64,000 bases of DNA from Rhizobiales bacterium 63-22 (GTDB taxonomy: Bacteria > Pseudomonadota > Alphaproteobacteria > Rhizobiales > Rhizobiaceae). This document shows positions 30,263 through 39,842 of this stretch, in pieces. The notes below the pieces were generated by a model. The model was given only the letters and a program-made list of their open reading frames with translations, was not told the DNA's origin and did not search any database. Each line of letters begins with the position of its first letter. The stretch's first letter is position 1. Both the position numbers and the translations under genes were made by a program. Location of the stretch: positions 248,121-312,120 of the forward strand of contig MKVZ01000016.1 of NCBI GenBank assembly GCA_001898995.1. The letters are read 5' to 3'.

Positions 30263-32286
30263 GCGACGGCACCGGACACGCGCATAGTCACGGCCATGGT
30301 CATAGTCATGGACATGGGGGCCACAGCCATGGTCACGGGCACGGCCTGATCGCGCGCGGCGGCGTGCTGACCGGCGAGGAAAAGCGCATCGCCGCCCGCC
30401 AGCTCATCCTCGCCATGGCGGCGGCGGGACTGCTCGTCCTCGGCCTCCTCTGGTCGTGGCTTGCGCCCGGTCAGGAGCAGGTGGGGCAATTGCTGCTCGG
30501 CGCCGCCTCGCTGCTCGTCGCCGTTCCGGTGCTGCTTTCCGCGGTCGCCAGTCTCCGCGATCCGGGCCTGCACGGCGTCACTGACCAACTGGTCGCGCTG
30601 GCGGTGATCGGGGCATGGGCGACCGGCGATCTCATCACCGCCGCGCTGCTGCCGATCATCATGACTGTCGGCCATGTGCTGGAGGAGCGCAGCATCGTCG
30701 GCTCGCAGGATGCGATAAACGCATTGCGCGACCTAACGCGCAGCCGCGCCCGGCGGCTCTCCCTGAACGGCACGATCACGGAAGTGGACAATGGCGCGCT
30801 CGTTCCCGGCGACCGCGTCGAGGTTCGCGCCGGGGACCGCATCCCCGCCGACGGCGTGGTGCTGAGCGGCGAGGCGAGCCTCGACACCGCGCCGATCACA
30901 GGCGAATCGGTGCCCGTGGACGCGGTCGCCGGCACGGAGGTCTTCGCCGGGGCGATCAATCTCGACGGGCTTCTGACCGTCGAGGTCACGCGCACCGGGC
31001 CGGACTCGACACTCGGCAACGTCATCGCGCTGATGCAGCAGGCCGAACGCTCCAAGCCGCCGGTGACGCGGCTTCTCGACCGCTATGCCGGGCAATATAT
31101 CGGGCTGGTGCTGACCATCGCGGCGCTGGCATGGTTCATGACCGGCAGCTCGGAAATCATGCTCGCGGTGATCGTCGCGGCCTGCCCCTGCGCGCTGGTG
31201 CTTTCCGCGCCCGCCACGGCAATCGCCGGGGTCGCCGTGGCCGCCCGCCACGGGATACTGGTGCGCGGCTCGGCCTTTCTGGAGGAACTGGCCGACCTGA
31301 CCGCGCTCATCGTCGACAAGACCGGCACGCTGACCTATGGCGCGCTGCACTTGCAGGAAATCCGCCCCGCCTCTCCGCAGATCAGCGAAGAGACGATCCT
31401 GCGGCTCGCGGCGAGCCTCGGCGCGGCGAGCAGCCATCCGGTGAGCCGCGCGCTTTCCGCCGCCGTGGCACCGGAGGCGCGCTATCCGCTCGAAACGGTG
31501 CGCGAGCGGCAGGGCTTCGGCGTCGTGGCGGAGACGGCGCACGGGCTTGCCGCGCTCGGACGGCCGGAACTCTTCGCGGCGCTGCGCATCGCGACACCGC
31601 CCGTGCCCGAGAGCGAGGGGCCGGTCGCCGGCCTCTCCCTCAACGGCGAATTTCTCGGCTGGCTGCTTCTCGCCGACCGGGTGCGGCCGGAAGCGGCGGC
31701 GGCGCTCGCCGAACTGCGCGATCTCGGCCTTGGCCGCCAGTTGCTTCTGACCGGCGACCGCAGCGTCGCCGCAACAAGCGTGGCGGAAAAGGTCGGCATT
31801 CCCAACGTCATCGCCCATGCCCTGCCGGAAGACAAGTTCGCCGCCGTCCGCCGCGAGATCGCAGCCGGTTTCCGCCCCATGGTGGTCGGCGACGGAATCA
31901 ACGATTCGCTCGCGCTCAAGGCCGGCGTTGTGGGCGTGGCCATCGGCGCGGGCGGGGCCGACATCGCGCTCGCTTCGGCCGACGTCATCCTTGTCGGCGC
32001 GGACCTGCGGCGGCTCGGCACCTGCCTGCGCCTGAGCCGGCGCTGCCGGCAGATCCTTCAGATCAATGTCCTCATCGGCCTTGGCTGGACCATCGCCGTG
32101 ATGGCGCTCGCCATGTTCGGCCTGCTCGGTGCGTCGGGCGCGCTGGTGGCGGCGATCCTGCACAATATGAGCACGCTTCTGGTGCTTGGCAATGCCGGGC
32201 GCCTGCTGCGCTTTCAGGAGGTTCTGGACGGGCGCGCGAAAACCGGCGCGCCGGGTCAAGCTCTTCCGCGCATGACGAAGAATTGA
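30259..32286 (+). CDS. Heavy-metal translocating P1B-type ATPase
   Basis: His-rich N-terminus SHGHGHSHGHGGHSHGHGHG; ITGESVPV, ACPCALVLSAP, DKTGTLT, SSHPVS, VGDGINDSLAL. Confidence 0.95.
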   Translation: MSDGTGHAHSHGHGHSHGHGGHSHGHGHGLIARGGVLTGEEKRIAARQLILAMAAAGLLVLGLLWSWLAPGQEQVGQLLLGAASLLVAVPVLLSAVASLRDPGLHGVTDQLVALAVIGAWATGDLITAALLPIIMTVGHVLEERSIVGSQDAINALRDLTRSRARRLSLNGTITEVDNGALVPGDRVEVRAGDRIPADGVVLSGEASLDTAPITGESVPVDAVAGTEVFAGAINLDGLLTVEVTRTGPDSTLGNVIALMQQAERSKPPVTRLLDRYAGQYIGLVLTIAALAWFMTGSSEIMLAVIVAACPCALVLSAPATAIAGVAVAARHGILVRGSAFLEELADLTALIVDKTGTLTYGALHLQEIRPASPQISEETILRLAASLGAASSHPVSRALSAAVAPEARYPLETVRERQGFGVVAETAHGLAALGRPELFAALRIATPPVPESEGPVAGLSLNGEFLGWLLLADRVRPEAAAALAELRDLGLGRQLLLTGDRSVAATSVAEKVGIPNVIAHALPEDKFAAVRREIAAGFRPMVVGDGINDSLALKAGVVGVAIGAGGADIALASADVILVGADLRRLGTCLRLSRRCRQILQINVLIGLGWTIAVMALAMFGLLGASGALVAAILHNMSTLLVLGNAGRLLRFQEVLDGRAKTGAPGQALPRMTKN

Positions 32287-32493
32287 AGGCATTATCGGGG
32301 CATAGGGCCCGAAACGGGGCGTTTCCGACGCTATCCGGGCCATGGCGAGGCTGGCCTTTTGCCGCGAATAGTGGTTTAGAAAGTCCGTTCAGCCAGTGGT
32401 TTGGTTTTGACATTTGCTCGTCGCTCGATGTCGGATGGGATGCAAATGTGAAATTCGTTCCACTAGCGGACGAATCCGTGGAATGGAACAGAA

Positions 32494-33933
32494 ATGACGA
32501 CCGGTCTCCATACGGAAACGGCGACTGTAGAACAGCGCGCGCCTGCGGCAAGCGGCGATAGCAACTTCAGGATCATCGCCCTCATCGTCGCGAGTTCGAT
32601 GCTGATGGAACAGCTCGACGCGACCATTCTGGCTACAGCGCTGCCCGCCATGGCGCATGATTTCGGGGTCGGCGCGCCGTCAATGAGCATCGCGCTGACC
32701 TCCTACCTGCTGAGCCTCGCGATCTTCATTCCCGCCAGCGGCAAGATCGCCGACCGCTACGGCACGCGCACCGTCTTCCGCGCGGCAATCGCCATCTTCA
32801 TCCTCGGTTCCATCCTGTGCGCGCAGGCACCCTCGCTGCCCTTTCTGGTCGCCGCGCGGCTGCTGCAAGGCATGGGCGGTGCCATGATGCTGCCGGTCGG
32901 CCGTCTGGTGCTGATCCGCTCCGTCGAGCGCAAGAACCTGATCTCGGCGATGTCGTGGATGCTCGTCCCCGCGCTGATGGGGCCGATCCTCGGTCCCCCC
33001 GTGGGCGGCCTGTTCGTGACGCTGCTCGACTGGCGCTGGATTTTCTATATCAACGTGCCGATCGGCATTATCGGCATGATCCTCGTCTCGATCCATATCC
33101 GCGAGTTCAAAAGCCCGACGCGCGAGCCGTTCGATTTCGTCGGCCTCGTGCTTTCGGGCGTGGCGCTGGGCGCGCTTTTGTTCGCGCTGGAAAACGCGAG
33201 CAATACCGGCGGCGGCCGGCTGGCGCTGGAATGCCTCGTCCTCGGGGTGGTCTTCGGCATCGCCGCCATCGTCCATTCGCGCCGCCACCCCGCGCCGATG
33301 CTGGACTTTTCGCTGCTGCGGATCGAAAGCTTCGGAACCTCGCTCATCGCCGGCTCGATCACGCGCATCACGCAGGGCGCGCATCCCTATCTGCTGCCTT
33401 TGATGCTGCAAGTCGGCTTCGGCCTCTCCGCCGTGACGGCGGGCAACATGGTGCTGGCCACCGCGCTCGGCGCTCTCGGCATGAAGGCTGTCGCGCCGCG
33501 CATCCTGCGCCGGTTCGGTTTCCGCTCCTCCCTCGTCGTCAACGGCGTTTGTTCGGCCTGCGGCTATGCGATCTGCGGCTTCTTCACACCCGAATGGCCG
33601 CACTGGCTGATCTTCGTCATTCTGTTCATGTCGGGCTTCTCGATGTCGTTCCAGTTCACGGCCTACAATACGGTCGCCTACGACAAGGTCGACGAAAAGC
33701 GCATGAGTTCGGCCAACAGCTTCTATTCCACCTTCCAGCAGCTCATGCTGTCGATGGGGGTTTGCACGGCGGCGCTGACGCTGCATGCATCCATGACCGT
33801 CAGCGGCCACAGCGTGCCCAAGCCCTCCGATTTTTCGGTGGCCTTCTTCGTCGTGACCGCCATTTCCCTGACCGCCACCTTCTGGAACCTGCGCTTCTCG
33901 AAGACGGCAGGCGAGCAGATGCGCGGAAAATAA
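32494..33933 (+). CDS. MFS transporter (multidrug DHA-type)
   Basis: 479 aa; GKIADRYGTRTVF, LLQGMGGAMMLPVGRLVLIR. Confidence 0.88.
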   Translation: MTTGLHTETATVEQRAPAASGDSNFRIIALIVASSMLMEQLDATILATALPAMAHDFGVGAPSMSIALTSYLLSLAIFIPASGKIADRYGTRTVFRAAIAIFILGSILCAQAPSLPFLVAARLLQGMGGAMMLPVGRLVLIRSVERKNLISAMSWMLVPALMGPILGPPVGGLFVTLLDWRWIFYINVPIGIIGMILVSIHIREFKSPTREPFDFVGLVLSGVALGALLFALENASNTGGGRLALECLVLGVVFGIAAIVHSRRHPAPMLDFSLLRIESFGTSLIAGSITRITQGAHPYLLPLMLQVGFGLSAVTAGNMVLATALGALGMKAVAPRILRRFGFRSSLVVNGVCSACGYAICGFFTPEWPHWLIFVILFMSGFSMSFQFTAYNTVAYDKVDEKRMSSANSFYSTFQQLMLSMGVCTAALTLHASMTVSGHSVPKPSDFSVAFFVVTAISLTATFWNLRFSKTAGEQMRGK

Positions 33934-34010
33934 GCAGACCCTGCCGATCCCGCCGGCATTCCATTTCGCGCGAAAAGCACCATGTAACCTGCTATAATAT
34001 GGGACAATGG

Positions 34011-35630
34011 ATGCGCGCTTTCGCCGAACTTCTCGACCGTCTGGTGCTGACGCCGCAACGCAATGGCAAATTGCGGCTTCTCGCCGATTATTTCCGGACC
34101 GCGCCCGACCCGGATCGCGGGCTGGCGCTGGCGGCGATCACCCGCGACCTCGAATTGCAGAGCGTCAAGCCCGCCATGCTGCGCGCCCTGATCGGCGAGC
34201 GCAGCGATCCCCTGCTTTTCGCCTATTCCTACGATTATGTCGGCGATCTGGCCGAGACGATCTCGCTGATCTGGCCGGGAGAAAACGAAACGGCGCCCGA
34301 AACCGATCTGCCGCTGCATGTCGTCGTGCATGACTTGCAGCGCGCGTCGCGCCGCGAGGGGCCGCTTCTGGTCGCGGGATGGCTGGATATGCTCGGCGTT
34401 TCGGAGCGCTACGCGCTTCTGAAGCTGGTGACGGGCGGCCTGCGCATCGGGGTTTCGGCGCGTCTGGCCAAGCAGGCGCTGGCGGATTTCGGCGGCGTGG
34501 ATGTGAGCGAGATCGAGGAACTCTGGCATGGGCAGGCGGCGCCTTACGAAGCGCTGTTCGCATGGCTGGAAGGCCGCGGCGAAAAGCCCGCGTCGAGCGC
34601 CGCCGCGCCTTTCCGCCCCGTCATGCTGGCGACCGCGCTGGACGAGGCGGAGTTTCCCGCGCTCGACCCGTCGGCCTACAGCGCGGAGTGGAAATGGGAC
34701 GGCATCCGCGTGCAGGCGGTGGCGGAAAAGGGCGTGCGGCGGCTCTATTCGCGCACCGGCGACGATATTTCCGGCACTTTTCCCGATATTCTGGAGGCCA
34801 TGGATTTCGAGGGAGCGATCGACGGCGAACTGCTGGTGGGCCATCACGGCGAGACGGGCCTCGAAACGGCGTCCTTCTCCGATCTCCAGCAAAGGCTGAA
34901 CCGCAAGACGGTGACGGCGAAGCAGTTGCGTGACCATCCGGCCTTCATCCGCGCCTATGACCTTCTGCACGCGGGCAGCCAGCAGGCAGGCGAGGATCTG
35001 CGGGGGCTGCCCTTTTCCGAACGCCGCGAGCGGCTGGAAGCCTTCGTGGCCGGGCTCGATCCGCACCGCTTCGACCTGTCGCCGGTCCTGTCCTTCTCCG
35101 ATTTCGACGAACTGGCGAAACTGCGCGCCGATCCGCCCCATCCGGTCATCGAGGGCATCATGCTGAAGCGCCGCGACAGCGCCTATCTGGCCGGACGCCC
35201 CAAAGGGCCGTGGTTCAAATGGAAGCGCGATCCCTTCACGGTGGACGCGGTGGTGGTCTATGCGCAGCGCGGCCACGGCAAGCGCTCCGGCTATTATTCG
35301 GATTTCACCTTCTCGGTATGGACCGGGCCGGAAAGCGATCCGGTGCTGGTGCCCGTCGGCAAGGCCTATTTCGGCTTCACCGACGAGGAACTGAAGCTGC
35401 TCGACCGTTTCGTGCGCGAGAACACCACCGAGCGTTTCGGCCCGGTGCGCGCGGTGCGCGCCGAGCCGGATCACGGGCTGGTGGTGGAAGTGGCCTTCGA
35501 GGGGCTCAACCGCTCCACGAGGCATAAATCCGGCGTCGCCATGCGCTTTCCGCGCTTCTCGCGCCTGCGCTGGGACAAGCCGCCCCGCGAGGCGGACCGG
35601 CTTGAAACGCTGGAAAAGCTCTTGGATTAG
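34011..35630 (+). CDS. ATP-dependent DNA ligase of the Lhr-Core DNA damage response module
   Basis: MRAFAELLDRLVLTPQRNGKLRLLADYF...; EWKWDGIRVQAV ligase motif I (K-DG), FKWKRDPFTVDAV motif V; trimmed from the 937-aa ORF. Confidence 0.92.
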   Translation: MRAFAELLDRLVLTPQRNGKLRLLADYFRTAPDPDRGLALAAITRDLELQSVKPAMLRALIGERSDPLLFAYSYDYVGDLAETISLIWPGENETAPETDLPLHVVVHDLQRASRREGPLLVAGWLDMLGVSERYALLKLVTGGLRIGVSARLAKQALADFGGVDVSEIEELWHGQAAPYEALFAWLEGRGEKPASSAAAPFRPVMLATALDEAEFPALDPSAYSAEWKWDGIRVQAVAEKGVRRLYSRTGDDISGTFPDILEAMDFEGAIDGELLVGHHGETGLETASFSDLQQRLNRKTVTAKQLRDHPAFIRAYDLLHAGSQQAGEDLRGLPFSERRERLEAFVAGLDPHRFDLSPVLSFSDFDELAKLRADPPHPVIEGIMLKRRDSAYLAGRPKGPWFKWKRDPFTVDAVVVYAQRGHGKRSGYYSDFTFSVWTGPESDPVLVPVGKAYFGFTDEELKLLDRFVRENTTERFGPVRAVRAEPDHGLVVEVAFEGLNRSTRHKSGVAMRFPRFSRLRWDKPPREADRLETLEKLLD

Positions 35631-35637
35631 CTGCCGC

Positions 35638-37131
35638 TTAGGCTGTTTCCTCCCCGGTCGTCTCCGCCGCCGGCGTGTGGTCGGCAAGGATCAGGTTGAG
35701 CACGATGGCGCAGATGCCGCCCGTCGCCACGCCGGAGCTGAGCACGTCGGCAACCGCGCTCGGCATGAACTTGACGATCTCCGGCACCTGCGACACGCCC
35801 AGACCCAGCCCCAGCGATATGGCGAGGATCAGGAGCGCGCGCCGGTCCAGCCGGCTTTCGGCGATGATCTGGATGCCTGCCGCCGCAACGGCGCCGAACA
35901 TGACGATGACCGCCCCGCCGAGCACGGATTCCGGTATCGATTGCAGGATGCCGCTGACGCGCGGGAAAAGCCCGAGGATGACGAGGAAGCCGGCGATATA
36001 CATGCCGACATAGCGGCTGGCGATGCCAGTCAGTTGGATCACGCCGTTGTTCTGCGCGAAGACCGAGCTTGGAAAGGTGTTGAAGACACCGGCGAGCGTG
36101 GAGTTGACGCCGTTGACCAGCACGCCGCCCTTGATGCGCTCGAGCCATACCTTGCCCTGCACCGGCTGCTTGGAAATCTTGGACGTGGCGGTGATGTCGC
36201 CGATGGCCTCCAGCGACGTCACCAGATAGATGACGATCATCGGCGCGAACAGGGCCCATGAAAAGGACAGGCCGAAATGCAGCGGCGTCGGCACGTGAAT
36301 CCATTCGCCGCCCGCCGATGCCTTGGACAGGTCGAGCACGCCCATCGCCGCCGCGACGATGCAGCCCACCGCCAGCGCGATGACCAGAGCGGCACTCCTG
36401 ATCCATATGTTCGGCAGGCGGTTGAGGACGATGATCGTCAGCAGCACGACGCCGGAGAGCGTGAGGTTGGTGGCGTTGCCGAAGGTGCCGTTGCTCATGG
36501 CGCCGAAGCCGCCGCCCATGCTGATCAGGCCGACCTTGATGAGGGTGAGGCCGATCAGCAGCACGACGATGCCCGTCACCAGCGGCGGAATCAGCCTCTG
36601 CACATAGGGGAGAATCCGCGATATGGCGATCTCGATGAAGGAGCCCGCAATGACGACGCCGAAGATCGCGGCCATGACGGCCTCGGCCGGCGTTCCGGCC
36701 TTCACCATCATCACGCCGCCGGCGATCATCGGCCCGACGAAGTTGAAGCTCGTGCCCTGCACGATCAACAGCCCTGCCCCCAGCGGTCCGACCCTATAGC
36801 ATTGCAGGAACGTCGCTATGCCCGAAATGACCAGCGACATGGAAAGGATGAGATTGGTGTCGCGCGGCGAGACGCCGATGGCCTGACAGATCAGCAGGCC
36901 CGGCGTGACGATCGGCACGATGATCGCCAGAAGGTGCTGCAACGCGGCCAGAGCGGCCATGGCCGGCGAAGGACGGTCCTCCACGCCGAAGACGAGCCCG
37001 CCGCCATTCGCCGTGCCGCCCGCGACTTCGGAGGTCGGACGCCCGCCCCACTGGTAATGGGGGGCCTGCGCCGCCTTTTTATCCGCCGCCTCAGGATATT
37101 CGCTTTCCATATCGGTTCCTCTCCCCGACAC
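35638..37131 (-). CDS. NCS2 nucleobase:cation symporter (xanthine/uracil permease family)
   Basis: ALQHLLAIIVPIVTPGL, ...NTFPSSVFAQNNGVIQLTGIASRYVG. Confidence 0.92.
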   Translation of the reverse strand: MSGRGTDMESEYPEAADKKAAQAPHYQWGGRPTSEVAGGTANGGGLVFGVEDRPSPAMAALAALQHLLAIIVPIVTPGLLICQAIGVSPRDTNLILSMSLVISGIATFLQCYRVGPLGAGLLIVQGTSFNFVGPMIAGGVMMVKAGTPAEAVMAAIFGVVIAGSFIEIAISRILPYVQRLIPPLVTGIVVLLIGLTLIKVGLISMGGGFGAMSNGTFGNATNLTLSGVVLLTIIVLNRLPNIWIRSAALVIALAVGCIVAAAMGVLDLSKASAGGEWIHVPTPLHFGLSFSWALFAPMIVIYLVTSLEAIGDITATSKISKQPVQGKVWLERIKGGVLVNGVNSTLAGVFNTFPSSVFAQNNGVIQLTGIASRYVGMYIAGFLVILGLFPRVSGILQSIPESVLGGAVIVMFGAVAAAGIQIIAESRLDRRALLILAISLGLGLGVSQVPEIVKFMPSAVADVLSSGVATGGICAIVLNLILADHTPAAETTGEETA

Positions 37132-37268
37132 CCATTTCCCCGGTGCCGCTCCATGGCATTATCGTTCCCGGCGCATCGTGGCAGACGGGCTGTACAATCT
37201 ATCAATAACCGGGCGGGAACGGTCAAGTACCGCCCGCCGCCGTCCACCGGTCGATAAATGCAAGGTGA

Positions 37269-38369
37269 TCAGTTGGCCGTGGTGGAGACGCGAATCTCGT
37301 AGAGATCGACCCCTCGCCCGGTTCCGCCGAGATCGGAAGTGATGGTGATGCTGCCGGCGCCGCTGGCCTGCTTGCCGGAAAAATCGATATCGAACAGGAA
37401 ATCGTTGGGCGCTTCGGTCACATCGTAGCGCCTGCGGTCGCAATTGCCGAGACTGCCGAAATCGCAACTGACCGACATCTGGGTCGGCGTGCCGCCCTCC
37501 ACCTTGGCGACGATGTCGAAAGTGGCCTTCTTGCCGGCGATCTGGTCGAGAATGCCTTCGCCCACATCGAAGCTGACCGTGTCCTCCGGTCCCGGAGAAC
37601 GCAACCGGGCGAAACTGCGCGTGCCGTCGCGCATGAGATCCGCCGTGGCGCGTCCATGCACGGTCATGCGGGTGGCTTCCGCCGGGTTGAAGATGGTGAT
37701 CCATCTGGTGCCGCCCGGCTCCTCGCCGTTCTTGAGCGGCGGCATGCTGGCATCACGCAGCGGATTGGCCGCCTGCGAACCGTCAAGATCGGAAAAACTG
37801 TTATAGAGCGAATAGCCGATCATGGCCGCGACGGCCAGCACCAGAGCCGGAATGCCATAGCTGTAGAAGGGCGAATGAGGTTTCTTGCCCTTCTGTCCGC
37901 CGCGGCGCCCGGCGCCCTTGCGCGAGACGCCGTCCTCGTAGGCGGAATCGGCCTTCGCTCGCTGCTTGCGGCCGGAATCGCGCATGGAAGCATCACGGTT
38001 GGGAGCATCGCGCACGGGAGCGCGGATATCGCCGCTGTCCAGCCTTGCGTCCGACGTGCCTGCCGCCATGATATCGCCCAGCACCGGATCGTCCATATGC
38101 GGTTGCGACGGCTCATGGGGCGTATCGAGCGACGGCTCGGCCCGATCTTCCGCCTGCCTGCCGGCAGAGAATTCCTCTTCGATCGCGGAAATGGCCTCTT
38201 TCAGCCTGAGGCGGCGCTGCTCCTTCTGCGCATCGCTCAGCGAGGCATTGACGGCCAGCGCACGCTCATGCGCGCCCCAGGCGGATTCGTAGATACGCTG
38301 GCGAGCCGCCGGGTTGCCGGCATCCGTCTTGGCGAAGGCATTCCTGATCGCGCGTTCGATACTTTCCAA
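37269..38369 (-). CDS. Conserved hypothetical protein with one transmembrane segment
   Basis: 366 aa ORF; hydrophobic FYSYGIPALVLAVAAMIGYSLY; charged N-terminal half. Confidence 0.7.
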   Translation of the reverse strand: MESIERAIRNAFAKTDAGNPAARQRIYESAWGAHERALAVNASLSDAQKEQRRLRLKEAISAIEEEFSAGRQAEDRAEPSLDTPHEPSQPHMDDPVLGDIMAAGTSDARLDSGDIRAPVRDAPNRDASMRDSGRKQRAKADSAYEDGVSRKGAGRRGGQKGKKPHSPFYSYGIPALVLAVAAMIGYSLYNSFSDLDGSQAANPLRDASMPPLKNGEEPGGTRWITIFNPAEATRMTVHGRATADLMRDGTRSFARLRSPGPEDTVSFDVGEGILDQIAGKKATFDIVAKVEGGTPTQMSVSCDFGSLGNCDRRRYDVTEAPNDFLFDIDFSGKQASGAGSITITSDLGGTGRGVDLYEIRVSTTAN

Positions 38370-38685
38370 AGCCCGTTCTTTCCATGTTCCCGTTTCGCCG
38401 ATCCCAAAAGCCCGCCATGCAGGACGACGCTCTCCGGGCTTCGACGAAATTATCGTATTTTACGTCCAAGTGGAATCACTCGACGTCGCACGAATGCGAT
38501 AAAGCAAAGCGATCGAATAAGGCATTTATCCGCCCTGCATCCGTCTTGGCTACCCGCACGAATACAGGATTCGTCGGATATTGGCCAATGATGGCATTTT
38601 CCCCGTAGTTTCACCGCATCGTGTCCGGCGCCGCCCGGTCCGCCTTCTTTGCTGTTGCCCTTCCGATGGGTCGTGCTAGAAATAT

Positions 38686-38703
38686 GACGTTTACGGAAAC
38701 GTC
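38686..38703. promoter_or_regulatory. Candidate operator palindrome upstream of nitronate monooxygenase
   Basis: GACGTTT-ACGG-AAACGTC, perfect 7-bp arms, 18 bp before the ATG. Confidence 0.4.
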
Positions 38704-38721
38704 AATCGGAGGGAATCGCCC

Positions 38722-39687
38722 ATGGCCTTGCCGGATCGCCTGAACGGACTGCGCATCCCCGTGGTCGGAGCGCCGCTGTTCATCATTTCGCACCCGGCGC
38801 TGGTGCTGGCGCAATGCAAGGCCGGTATCGTCGGCTCCTTCCCGGCGCTCAACGCCCGGCCGGAATCGCAGCTCGACGAATGGCTGGCCGAGATCACCGA
38901 AGCGCTGGCGGCGCATGACAGGGCCGATCCCGCGCATCCTTCGGCCCCCTTCGCGGTCAACCAGATCGTCCACCGTTCCAACAGGCGGCTGGAGCACGAT
39001 CTCGGCCTGTGCGTGAAATACAAGGTGCCGATCGTCATTTCCTCGCTCGGCGCGGTTCCGGAGGTGAATGCGGCGGTGCATTCCTATGGCGGTATCGTGC
39101 TGCACGACGTCATCAACAACCGCCATGCCCGCTCGGCGATCAACAAGGGCGCGGACGGGCTGATCGCGGTGGCGGCGGGCGCGGGCGGCCATGCCGGCAC
39201 GCTGTCGCCCTTCGCGCTGGTGCAGGAGATCAGGGCATGGTTCGACGGGCCGCTGCTCCTGTCCGGCGCCATCGCCAATGGCCGCTCCATTCTCGCGGCC
39301 AAAGCCATGGGCGCCGATCTCGCTTATATCGGCTCGCCCTTCATCGCCACGACGGAAGCGCGCGCGGTAGAGGCCTACAAGCAGATGATCGTCGATTCGA
39401 GCGCCGCCGACATCGTCTATTCCAGCCATTTCACCGGCATAGCGGGGAATTATCTGAAGCCCTCCATCGTCAGGGCGGGCCTCGACCCGGATCATCTGCC
39501 GGAGGCCGATCCGTCAAGGATGGATTTCGAAAAGGCGCAGCAGGAAGGCGCGAAGGCGTGGAAGGACATATGGGGCTGCGGACAGGGCATCGGCGCGGTG
39601 CATGAGATCGTGCCGGCCGCAGCACTTGTCGAGCGGCTGGAGCGTGAATATCGCGACGCCAGCGGCCGGCTATGCGCGAGAACATAG
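38722..39687 (+). CDS. Nitronate monooxygenase (2-nitropropane dioxygenase family)
   Basis: LRIPVVGAPLFIISHPALVLAQCKAGIVGSFPALNARP, AGAGGHAGTLSPFALV. Confidence 0.9.
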   Translation: MALPDRLNGLRIPVVGAPLFIISHPALVLAQCKAGIVGSFPALNARPESQLDEWLAEITEALAAHDRADPAHPSAPFAVNQIVHRSNRRLEHDLGLCVKYKVPIVISSLGAVPEVNAAVHSYGGIVLHDVINNRHARSAINKGADGLIAVAAGAGGHAGTLSPFALVQEIRAWFDGPLLLSGAIANGRSILAAKAMGADLAYIGSPFIATTEARAVEAYKQMIVDSSAADIVYSSHFTGIAGNYLKPSIVRAGLDPDHLPEADPSRMDFEKAQQEGAKAWKDIWGCGQGIGAVHEIVPAAALVERLEREYRDASGRLCART

Positions 39688-39842
39688 GCCGGCACGCGGC
39701 AGGCTTGTGAACAAACATGCGGCCATGACTGAATTCCGCCTTGCTTTCGTGTCCGCTTTTGGTTATCAGCGCATCGTTCAGGCGAAACGGGCCTCTGACG
39801 AGACCGGACACGCCTGAGAAATGGGACGGCAGAACGTTCCGG

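Noticed and set aside
30270-30350. CATGGTCA/CATAGTCA-type short repeats, considered as microsatellite or CRISPR-like
   Set aside because: Explained by the His/Gly/Ser-rich N-terminus of the P-type ATPase; no spacer structure
32460-32500. TTCCAC...GTGGAA repeat upstream of the MFS gene as operator
   Set aside because: 6-bp arms with long spacer; too weak to distinguish from chance without comparison
26004-34010. Labelled as a mobile element between exonuclease and ligase
   Set aside because: No integrase, transposase, att repeats or terminal inverted repeats seen; reported only as a split-module observation
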